Assembly (NCBI GenBank): GCA_946615785.1
Contig: CAMOIA010000079.1
Location: 1-7,385, forward strand
From: an uncultured Clostridia bacterium
GTDB lineage: Bacteria > Bacillota > Clostridia > Christensenellales > Aristaeellaceae
DNA length: 7,385 bases
Reading direction: 5' to 3'
A program made the position numbers and the translations under genes. Position 1 is the first letter of the stretch. Each line of letters begins with the position of its first letter. This document shows, piece by piece, positions 1 to 5,495 of the stretch. Under the pieces are notes generated by a model. That model was not told the DNA's origin. It saw only the letters and a program-made list of their open reading frames with translations, and searched no databases.

Positions 1-794
1 GGCTGCTTGCCGATATAGGCCAGGATGCCGCCGTCCACATACAGGATGTGGCCGTTGACGAAGTTGGAAGCGTCAGAGGCCAGGAACACCGCCGGGCCCT
101 GCAGGTCTTCGGTGGAGCCCCAGCGGCCCGCAGGGGTCTTGGAAACGATGAACTGGTCGAACGGATGACGGCTGCCGTCTGCCTGGCGCTCGCGCAGCGG
201 CGCGGTCTGCGGGGTGGCGATGTAACCGGGGCCGATGCCGTTGCACTGGATGTTCGCGCCGCCGTATTCAGAGCAGATGTTCCTGGTGAGCATCTTCAGA
301 CCGCCCTTGGCCGCCGCGTACGCGCTGACCGTTTCACGGCCGAGCTCGCTCATCATGGAGCAGATGTTGATGATCTTGCCGTGGCCCTTCCTGATCATGG
401 AGGGGATCACGGCCTTGGCGCAGATGAAGGGGGCGTTCAGGTCCACGTCGATCACCTTGCGGAATTCGGCGGCGGACATTTCGATCATGGGGATCCGGCG
501 GATGATGCCGGCATTGTTCACCAGAATGTCCACCACGCCGACTTCATGCTCGATCCGGGTGACCACGTCGTTCACGGCGTCCTCGTTGGTGACGTCGCAG
601 ACATAGCCGTGCGCGCTGATGCCCTTTTCGGCATACGCCTTCATGCCCTTTTCGACCAGTTCCTCGTTGATATCGTTAAAAACGATGGTCGCGCCCGCCG
701 CGTGGAACGCTTCCGCGATCGCAAAGCCGATTCCGTAGGATGCGCCGGTGATCCATGCCACTTTGCCTTCAAGGCTGAAATCCTTCATGTTCAT
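1..794 (-). CDS. kduD: KduD-type SDR: 2-dehydro-3-deoxy-D-gluconate 5-dehydrogenase / gluconate 5-dehydrogenase family (3' end cut by window)
   Basis: A classical short-chain dehydrogenase/reductase, 264 complete codons in the window with the frame still open at position 1. Visible motifs are the cofactor loop TGASYGIG (residues 16-23), NNAG (93-96), and the catalytic tetrad N120, S146, Y159 and K163 (YAAAK). The C-terminus reads YVDGGILAYIGKQ, which is close to the end of the roughly 270-residue family members, so only a few codons are missing. Members of this subfamily are often labelled gluconate 5-dehydrogenase. With kduI 20 nt upstream, the likelier role is cytosolic reduction of 2,5-diketo-3-deoxygluconate to 2-keto-3-deoxygluconate. 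The ATG at 794 is chosen because a CCTCCT complement (Shine-Dalgarno AGGAGG, 803-808) lies 8 nt before it; a second in-frame ATG at 788 is 14 nt away. SDR membership is certain; the exact substrate is inferred from context. Confidence 0.92.
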   Translation of the reverse strand, partial: MNMKDFSLEGKVAWITGASYGIGFAIAEAFHAAGATIVFNDINEELVEKGMKAYAEKGISAHGYVCDVTNEDAVNDVVTRIEHEVGVVDILVNNAGIIRRIPMIEMSAAEFRKVIDVDLNAPFICAKAVIPSMIRKGHGKIINICSMMSELGRETVSAYAAAKGGLKMLTRNICSEYGGANIQCNGIGPGYIATPQTAPLRERQADGSRHPFDQFIVSKTPAGRWGSTEDLQGPAVFLASDASNFVNGHILYVDGGILAYIGKQ

Positions 795-802
795 TACTGT
801 CT

Positions 803-808
803 CCTCCT
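803..808 (-). promoter_or_regulatory. Shine-Dalgarno of kduD
   Basis: A perfect AGGAGG on the minus strand lies 8 nt before the ATG at 794, inside the 20-nt kduI-kduD gap. It favours that ATG over the in-frame one two codons later and indicates that kduD is translated from the kduI transcript. Confidence 0.75.
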
Positions 809-814
809 CATCGA

Positions 815-1657
815 TTATCTCAGTTCGGTGGTGGGAATGGTATCCATATCATCAAAGGCCTGATTTTCACCGCCCATGGCCCAAATGAAGGTGTAATTGC
901 TGGTGCCGGCGCCGGCGTGGATGCTCCAGGAGGGAGAAATGACCGCCTGCTCGGACTGCATGACGATGTGGCGGGTCTCCTGGCCTTCGCCCATCATGTG
1001 GAAGACCACGTTATCCTTCGGCACCTCAAAATAGAAGTAGATTTCCATGCGGCGCTCATGCGTGTGCGCAGGCATGGTGTTCCAGACGGAACCGCTGTCC
1101 AGCACAGTCATGCCCATGGAAAGCTGGCAGGTCTTGAGCACGTCCGGATGAATGAACTGGTTGATCACGCGCTTGTTGCTGGTGGCGGCGTCGCCGCAGG
1201 GGCGCTTAGCCGCGTCCGCGATGCGGATCAGCCGGGTCTCATAGGACGTATGCGCCGGCGCGGAAACCATATAGAATTTCGCGGGCGTTTCGCTGTCCGC
1301 GGAAGAAAACAGCACTTCCTTCGCGCCCATGGTCACGTACAGGCAGTCCTTATAGCCAAGCTCGTAGGCTTTGCCGTCGACATAGACCGTGCCGTTGCCG
1401 CCCACGTTGAACATGCCCAGTTCCCGGCGCTCCAGGAAATAGTGGGTGCCGAAATTATGCCAGATGTCGATCCCCTTGTCGATGGAAACGGTTTCCTTCA
1501 CCGGCATGACGCCAAGGGTCACCATGCGGTCCACATGGCTGTAGGTCGCGCTGACCGTGTCCGGAACGAAAAGATTTTCGATCAGGAATTCGCGCCGCGT
1601 TTCCTCGGTGGTGTAGCGTTTGAAGTCCCTCTGGTTACAGGAATAGCGGATGTCCAT
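815..1657 (-). CDS. kduI: 5-dehydro-4-deoxy-D-glucuronate isomerase (KduI, DKI isomerase)
   Basis: A cupin-fold zinc enzyme that interconverts 4-deoxy-L-threo-5-hexosulose uronate and 2,5-diketo-3-deoxygluconate in pectin and glycosaminoglycan breakdown. The 280 residues match the usual length (E. coli KduI has 278). Counting from the chosen start, the four metal ligands are H198, H200, E205 (in AHTHERRMEIYFYFE) and H247 (in WSIHAGAG). Their spacing of 2, 5 and 42 is the same as the E. coli set H196/H198/E203/H245 as I recall it. Other family blocks are IWHNFGTHYFLERRELG and the C-terminal WAMGGENQAFDDMD. A slightly longer start exists at 1663, but the Shine-Dalgarno is only 2 nt from it and 8 nt from the ATG at 1657, and MDIR resembles the known N-terminus. 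The next gene in the operon performs the next step. A neighbouring tagaturonate reductase-like fragment also points to uronate metabolism. Confidence 0.96.
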   Translation of the reverse strand: MDIRYSCNQRDFKRYTTEETRREFLIENLFVPDTVSATYSHVDRMVTLGVMPVKETVSIDKGIDIWHNFGTHYFLERRELGMFNVGGNGTVYVDGKAYELGYKDCLYVTMGAKEVLFSSADSETPAKFYMVSAPAHTSYETRLIRIADAAKRPCGDAATSNKRVINQFIHPDVLKTCQLSMGMTVLDSGSVWNTMPAHTHERRMEIYFYFEVPKDNVVFHMMGEGQETRHIVMQSEQAVISPSWSIHAGAGTSNYTFIWAMGGENQAFDDMDTIPTTELR

Positions 1658-1665
1658 ATGCATTT

Positions 1666-1671
1666 CCTCCT
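1666..1671 (-). promoter_or_regulatory. Shine-Dalgarno deciding the kduI start
   Basis: AGGAGG on the minus strand is followed by AA-ATG-CAT-ATG. Only the second ATG (1657) has a normal spacing of 8 nt; the first (1663) has 2 nt. The short annotation of KduI is therefore preferred. Confidence 0.7.
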
Positions 1672-1703
1672 CGTATTGTTATCAGAATCATGGTTCGGCG
1701 CAA

Positions 1704-1721
1704 AGATCCCTTCAGATCCCT
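1704..1721 (-). repeat. 8-bp direct repeat, 10-nt period, upstream of kduI
   Basis: AGATCCCT on the plus strand occurs at 1704-1711 and 1714-1721, i.e. two copies one helical turn apart in the short gap between the uracil-DNA glycosylase and kduI. Two same-face half sites could bind a regulator, but two 8-mers can also arise by chance and no known operator consensus is recognised. Confidence 0.3.
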
Positions 1722-1732
1722 GTCGCCTTGGG

Positions 1733-2290
1733 TCAGGCAAGTTCCTTCAGTTTTTCCATGACCGCCTGCAGGTCATGCCAGGTGTCACGTTTTTTCGCCG
1801 GATCCCGCAGGAGCGCGGCCGGATGAAACGTGGGCATGAACCAGAAACCCTTCCGCTCCACCCATTTTCCGCGGTCGCGCGTGACGGAAAACCGCGGGTC
1901 CAGGATCGCCTTGCCGGCCGTCGCCCCCAGCAGCACGATCACCCTGGGCCTGACCAGCAAAAACTGTCTGCGCAAAAACGGGATGCAGGCGGCCATTTCC
2001 TCCGGAAGCGGCGTCCGGTTCCCGGGCGGCCTGCATTTGACCACGTTGCAGATGTACACATCCTCCCGGGAAAGCCCCATGGCGCCGATCATTCTGGTCA
2101 GAAGCTTCCCCGCGGCGCCGACGAACGCCAGGCCCTGAAGATCTTCGTCCCCGCCGGGTCCTTCCCCGATGAACATCAGATCCGCGTTCCGGTTTCCCTG
2201 GCCCGGCACTTTTCGGTGAATGTTTTCACAAAGGGCGCAGCGCCGGCACGATTCGATCTCGTCAAGCACCTCATCCCATGAAAGCTCCAT
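1733..2290 (-). CDS. Uracil-DNA glycosylase, family 4 (Fe-S type)
   Basis: Removes uracil from DNA to start base-excision repair. The 185-residue length is typical of the iron-sulfur family 4 enzymes. The likely four cluster ligands are C15 and C18 (CRRC), C86 (in NVVKCRPPGNRTP) and C102; C21 and C81 are extra cysteines. The uracil-binding and catalytic motif is GEGPGGDED (42-50), followed by QGLAFVGAAGKLL. The C-terminal motif is HPAALLR, starting at H156. The start is ATG with a GGAGG about 7 nt upstream, located in the 29-nt gap after the small membrane protein gene. It is probably the last gene of the long infB-led transcript, or is read through into kduI, because no terminator is visible after it. 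Older annotations of such proteins as phage SPO1 DNA polymerase-related are the same family. Confidence 0.95.
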   Translation of the reverse strand: MELSWDEVLDEIESCRRCALCENIHRKVPGQGNRNADLMFIGEGPGGDEDLQGLAFVGAAGKLLTRMIGAMGLSREDVYICNVVKCRPPGNRTPLPEEMAACIPFLRRQFLLVRPRVIVLLGATAGKAILDPRFSVTRDRGKWVERKGFWFMPTFHPAALLRDPAKKRDTWHDLQAVMEKLKELA

Positions 2291-2319
2291 GAAGTTCCCT
2301 CCACGCCGTCATGCAAAGC

Positions 2320-2535
2320 TCACTGCATAAAGAGCGAAAGGCCGGCTTTGATGTCGCCCTTGAGCCAGTTGATCAGGCTGATCAAAAGCAGAACCAGCGC
2401 CAGGATGCACACGACGCCGACGACCACGCCGATGAAATCCCCCGCGCCGTGAATAATGCGGCTCCGGTTTTCCCTTTCCAGCCGTTCGTACTCCCGCTCC
2501 TGCCGCGTCATCTCTTCATCCAGATCCCTGCGCAT
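2320..2535 (-). CDS. Small single-span membrane protein, function unknown
   Basis: A 71-residue protein that I do not recognise. Residues 1-26 are almost all charged (MRRDLDEEMTRQEREYERLE and onwards), predicted as an amphipathic or coiled-coil helix. Residues 34-57 form one clear hydrophobic span rich in V, I and L. A short tail with K59, D61 and K63 follows. There is no cleavable signal peptide, since the span is preceded by a long charged helix; it looks like an inner-membrane anchored protein with a cytoplasmic N-terminal helix. That it is real is supported by an AGGAG 6 nt before the ATG, by its 9-nt distance from the upstream gene, whose stop codon abuts this Shine-Dalgarno, and by its 29-nt distance to the next gene. 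Its role cannot be deduced from the neighbours. Confidence 0.75.
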   Translation of the reverse strand: MRRDLDEEMTRQEREYERLERENRSRIIHGAGDFIGVVVGVVCILALVLLLISLINWLKGDIKAGLSLFMQ

Positions 2536-2544
2536 ACGTTTCTC

Positions 2545-3204
2545 CTATAGACCGGAGGCGAATTTCGCGTCCCTGCCCGCGCGCACCATCACGTCGTGCA
2601 CGCCAAGCAGCTGCAGATCGCGCAGAACCGTCTCCATTTTCTCCTGCAGGCCTTCAATTTCCCTCAGATCCCGTCCCCACAGCTCCACATCCGAAAGCAC
2701 GGCGTAGCTGAGGCTTTCCGCGGACATGTCGCAGGCATAGCGCGAAAACGCGCGCAGGATATCTTCCGAAACCGGAAGCGAAACCGTTTCTTCCCCGCGG
2801 ATGATTTCATACCCGCCGTTTTTTGCGCGCCTTGCGCCGGCAAGCAGCATGATAAGACATCCAAAGCCAAAGCAAAGACCGCTCGGCGGATAGCCGTTGT
2901 CGTCCGCATACGCTTCGATCAGGGAAAGCAGGCTTTCCTTTTCGTCGAACAGCCTTTGCTGGCAGCCGATCAATGGCAGGCCGCCTCCCGCGTTTTCCAG
3001 CGCGGAACAGACCGCGCCCGCCGCGCTTTCCGCCGCGTTTTTTTCCGCGTGGCTTGCAGGCATGATCTCATAAAGCAACGTGTTGCCGAGGAAGAGGCGC
3101 ATGTCGTCGTCCTTCATGCATTCGCGCGTCGTGTTCTTCCCCAGCATCAGTCCCGCCGATGAGAACGAAAGCAGAAGCGCGTCCTGATAAAGCGTCTCGA
3201 GCAT
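2545..3204 (-). CDS. Orphan C-terminal-domain homologue of tagaturonate reductase / mannitol dehydrogenase (UxaB-like), probably non-catalytic
   Basis: 219 residues. By eye the sequence follows the C-terminal domain of tagaturonate reductase (UxaB) in order: GKNTTRECMKD then EIMP (22-49) matches the family pattern T-x-x-E-x-M-x-D...E-I-x-P. SLLSLIEAY...GYPPSGLCF...LIML (91-120) matches LPSLLEY...G.LP..L.F..AALIAF. GEET...LPVSEDIL (137-150) matches the GE..PVQDD region. AVLSDVELWGRDLREIEGL (168-186) matches the end block. The NAD-binding Rossmann domain is absent. The K-x4-N-x2-H catalytic motif, expected around residue 1-8, has no K, N or H, and the N-P-x-I-x-H...K region is replaced by GGGLPLIGCQQ. 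UxaB enzymes have about 480 residues. The start is the ATG 5 nt after the truB stop; a longer frame into truB is ignored. Homology is my inference; function is unknown. Confidence 0.8.
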   Translation of the reverse strand: MLETLYQDALLLSFSSAGLMLGKNTTRECMKDDDMRLFLGNTLLYEIMPASHAEKNAAESAAGAVCSALENAGGGLPLIGCQQRLFDEKESLLSLIEAYADDNGYPPSGLCFGFGCLIMLLAGARRAKNGGYEIIRGEETVSLPVSEDILRAFSRYACDMSAESLSYAVLSDVELWGRDLREIEGLQEKMETVLRDLQLLGVHDVMVRAGRDAKFASGL

Positions 3205-3209
3205 AAACC

Positions 3210-4094
3210 TTAATCCCCGTTTCCCCTTGAAATCACGCTGAATCTGAGCGCGTTTTCCCGCAAAATCGCCATGCCGAGGAACCCCTTCTGATCGTAAACG
3301 CGGTAGCATTCCCCTTCCCGCAGGCCTTCATAAAAAGCCGCTGGAATGGCGACGCCGTTTTCGGCCTGCTTCTGAAAGGAAGACGGCACGGTAAGACGGG
3401 GATGGTGCTGCAGCGGAAAATCACACGGCAGGAGGCGCTCTGAAAGCGTGCCTTCCGCGTGCGCTCCGCGCACCTCCTCCATCGTCAGCGCTCCGTCAAG
3501 GGAAAAGGCGCCGACGCGGGTTCTGAGCAGAAAACGCATGTGCGCGGGACAGGAAAGCCTGACGCCAAGGTCATGGCAGAGCGTGCGGATATACGTTCCG
3601 CCGCCGCATTGCACCCGGATCAGGCACGAATCCTCCCGGAAAGACAGAAGATCGATCCGGTCGATCCGGACAGGCCTTGCCTTCGTTTCGACCTGATCCC
3701 CGCGCCTTGCGAGCTTATAGAGCGGTACGCCGTCCCGCTTCAGCGCGCTGTAGGCGGGCGGAGACTGCAAAATGTCGCCGACGAAGGCGGGAATCGCCGC
3801 CTGGACCGCCGCAGGCTCCGGCATGCCGCGCCCTGCCTCGCAGAGCGTGCCCTGCGCGTCCTGGGTGTCTGTGCTGCCGGTAAAGGCGACTTCTGCGACA
3901 TATTCCTTGTCGCCGCCGCCAAAGTATGAAAGCAGTCTCGTCGCCCGGCCGACCATCACCGGCAGAATGCCGGCCGCTTCCGGATCCAGCGTTCCCGCGT
4001 GCCCGACACGTTCCCCCGTCAGCACCTTGATTTCGTTGACGATGCCGGCGCTGGATACTCCCGGGGGCTTGAGCACATTCAAATAACCGTTCAT
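3210..4094 (-). CDS. truB: tRNA pseudouridine(55) synthase TruB
   Basis: Isomerises U55 in the T-loop of tRNAs to pseudouridine. The 294 residues are of normal length for Bacillota. The N-terminus MNGYLNVLKPPGVSS is typical. The catalytic aspartate is D37 in GHAGTLDPEAAGILP; the following family motifs are KEY (63-65, Tyr stacking on the target), SPPAYSALK (111-119) and GGGTYIRTLCHDLG with R170. A C-terminal region of about 60 residues follows the catalytic domain and would be the RNA-binding PUA-like part. Its ATG overlaps the stop of the upstream DHH gene by 4 nt (ATGA), a sign of translational coupling, with GGGGA about 9-10 nt upstream. In many Bacillota the next gene is ribF; here it is the UxaB-like orphan domain gene. 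Confidence 0.97.
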   Translation of the reverse strand: MNGYLNVLKPPGVSSAGIVNEIKVLTGERVGHAGTLDPEAAGILPVMVGRATRLLSYFGGGDKEYVAEVAFTGSTDTQDAQGTLCEAGRGMPEPAAVQAAIPAFVGDILQSPPAYSALKRDGVPLYKLARRGDQVETKARPVRIDRIDLLSFREDSCLIRVQCGGGTYIRTLCHDLGVRLSCPAHMRFLLRTRVGAFSLDGALTMEEVRGAHAEGTLSERLLPCDFPLQHHPRLTVPSSFQKQAENGVAIPAAFYEGLREGECYRVYDQKGFLGMAILRENALRFSVISRGNGD

Positions 4095-5083
4095 GCCATT
4101 GCTTCCCCGATCTGCGCCGCCATGGCCCTTTCAATTGCAGCGGCGACCGCTTCCGCGTCCCCCGCCGTCCTCAGGCCCGCCGCAAGGCGGTGTCCGCCGC
4201 CGCCGAGCGCCGACGCGATGGACGCCACGTCATAGGGCCTGACCGCCCGGAAGGACACCTTGACGATCCCCTCCGGCCGCTCGTCCAGGAGATAAGCCAT
4301 TTTGACGCCGGGCAGGTTGATCCCGTAGTTGACGATTCCGTCGCAGTGTTCGTTTCCCGCCCCGGCGGCGGCGTAATCCGCCGCGTTCAGGCGCATGGAA
4401 GTGCAGCTGCCCCCCGCGAAAAACCGAAGGGTCGCAAGCGCCCGGCCCAGCAGGCGAACATGCGCCGTTTCGCGGATCAGGTGAATGCGCCTTGCGGCCA
4501 TGCCCAGGTCGAACCCGGCTGCGCGCATTTCGCTTGCGCAAAGAAGCGTTTCCTCGTCGGTGCTCGGAAAGCAGAAATTGCCGGTATCCGTCGAAATGGC
4601 GCAGTAGATGCACAGCGCCGTCTCCGCGTCCGCCTCCACATGAAGCGCGCCCATCAGCCGCCAGAGGATGCAGCCGGTGGAGGAAGCGCGCCCGTCCACC
4701 TCGTTGTGCACGGCAAAGCCCGGATTCGTCGCGTGATGATCCAGCTGGGCCGTTACGTCACAGGCAAAATAGGCATCCGCGCACCCGCCCATGCGCCCCG
4801 CGTCCCCGCAGTCAAGTGCAAGCCCCAGGTCAAAGCGCCTGCCGGAAAGCGAAGGCGCATCCACGACCGCGTCCGCCCCCGGAAGAAAACTGTACTTTTC
4901 CGGCACCGGATCCGCAAGCGCCATCGTGACCTGCTTGCCAAGGGAGGAAAATACCCGCCCGCAGGCGAGCAGGCTGCCGACGGCGTCCCCGTCAGGCGCG
5001 ATATGCGCGACAAGGAGCACGGAAGCGGCCCTCTGAATCGCCTGAACGAGCCGGTTATTCCTGATCTTCTCCGTCTGTCTCAC
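4091..5083 (-). CDS. nrnA: DHH/DHHA1 phosphoesterase, NrnA-like (oligoribonuclease / pAp phosphatase)
   Basis: 330 residues in the usual size range for NrnA-type enzymes, which degrade short oligoribonucleotides and, in several Bacillota, dephosphorylate 3'-phosphoadenosine 5'-phosphate in the cytosol. DHH domain metal-binding motifs are HIAPDGDAVGS (H27, D31, D33), LDCGD (D91), LDHH (D115, H116, H117) and STDTGNF (D166). The DHHA1 substrate-binding motif GGGGHRLAAG is at 294-303. The start codon is GTG, with AGGAG 4 nt upstream inside the last codons of rbfA, giving a 29-nt overlap. No ATG is available before the HxxPDGD motif, so this GTG start gives the expected short leader. Position between rbfA and truB is conserved in Bacillota. 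The family is secure; the balance between nanoRNase and pAp phosphatase activity cannot be read from the sequence. Confidence 0.93.
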   Translation of the reverse strand: MRQTEKIRNNRLVQAIQRAASVLLVAHIAPDGDAVGSLLACGRVFSSLGKQVTMALADPVPEKYSFLPGADAVVDAPSLSGRRFDLGLALDCGDAGRMGGCADAYFACDVTAQLDHHATNPGFAVHNEVDGRASSTGCILWRLMGALHVEADAETALCIYCAISTDTGNFCFPSTDEETLLCASEMRAAGFDLGMAARRIHLIRETAHVRLLGRALATLRFFAGGSCTSMRLNAADYAAAGAGNEHCDGIVNYGINLPGVKMAYLLDERPEGIVKVSFRAVRPYDVASIASALGGGGHRLAAGLRTAGDAEAVAAAIERAMAAQIGEAMA

Positions 5084-5429
5084 TTTTCTCCTCAGCCTGC
5101 ACCCGTTTCAGGATCTCATTGATATGGGAACCGTAAGCGATGTTGTCGTCGCGGTAGAAAAGCAATTCCGGCGTATACCTGAGCTGCACGCGTCTGCCGA
5201 GCTCGCGGCGGATAAAGCCGGAAGCGTTTTTCAGCGTGCGCACCAGTTCGTCCGCCCTGTCCTCCTCCAGCACGCTGATATACACCTTCGCGTACCGAAG
5301 ATCCCGTGTTACATCGGCATGTGTCACTGAATACATGCCGCTGATCCTGGGATCCTTCATCTCGCGGATGATGCTGTCGATCCCGTGCCGTACTTCTTCT
5401 GAAATTCGATCGATGCGAAAACCTGACAT
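5055..5429 (-). CDS. rbfA: 30S ribosome-binding factor RbfA
   Basis: A single KH-like domain protein that binds the 30S subunit and assists late 16S rRNA maturation and cold adaptation. The 124-residue length is normal. Family blocks are RIDRISEEVRHGI at the N-terminus, KDPRI (25-29), VTHADVTRDLRYAKVYISV (35-53), and RRELGRRVQLRYTPELLFYRD towards the end of the domain, followed by SHINEIL. The last roughly 15 residues are an acidic tail (EEKSETDGEDQE) that also carries the Shine-Dalgarno and start of the next gene. The ATG has AAGGA 5 nt upstream. It follows infB after 66 nt, the standard infB-rbfA order. Confidence 0.96.
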   Translation of the reverse strand: MSGFRIDRISEEVRHGIDSIIREMKDPRISGMYSVTHADVTRDLRYAKVYISVLEEDRADELVRTLKNASGFIRRELGRRVQLRYTPELLFYRDDNIAYGSHINEILKRVQAEEKSETDGEDQE

Positions 5430-5457
5430 GTTTTTCCTTTCCGTCCTGCATACACGA

Positions 5458-5489
5458 GGCGCATTCCCATGCTCATACGGGAATGCGCC
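5458..5489 (-). other. Perfect 11-bp hairpin between infB and rbfA
   Basis: GGCGCATTCCC (5458-5468) and GGGAATGCGCC (5479-5489) are exact reverse complements separated by a 10-nt loop, beginning 6 nt after the infB stop codon on the transcribed strand. No U-tract follows; the next bases are TCGTGTATGCAGG and then the rbfA Shine-Dalgarno. It is therefore unlikely to be a rho-independent terminator. A role as an RNA processing site, a 3'-end stabiliser for infB mRNA or a modulator of rbfA translation would fit. Confidence 0.7.
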
Positions 5490-5495
5490 ATTGAT

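Noticed and set aside
48..863. A 271-codon open frame on the plus strand opposite kduD
   Set aside because: The minus strand encodes an intact SDR enzyme with all catalytic residues; the plus frame has no family features and runs into kduI.
1675..1703. Possible kduI promoter: TTGCGC, 17-nt spacer, AACAAT on the minus strand
   Set aside because: Both hexamers are weak, and the implied transcription start would fall within or next to the kduI Shine-Dalgarno.
1725..1738. Short inverted repeat GCCT...AGGC at the end of the uracil-DNA glycosylase gene as a terminator
   Set aside because: The stem is only 4 bp, it overlaps the stop codon, and no U-tract follows.
917..2281. A 454-codon open frame on the plus strand across kduI and the uracil-DNA glycosylase
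   Set aside because: It is antisense to two clearly identified genes. Its protein is rich in H, D, R and G with no recognisable domain, which is typical of the frame opposite GC-rich coding sequence.
3205..3309. N-terminal extension of the UxaB-like gene back to position 3309
   Set aside because: The extra 35 codons lie inside the 3' end of truB in another frame. The ATG at 3204, just after the truB stop, is the natural start.
4190..5122. A 310-codon open frame on the plus strand opposite the DHH phosphoesterase
   Set aside because: It is the antisense shadow of a well-supported gene and has low-complexity basic composition and no motifs.
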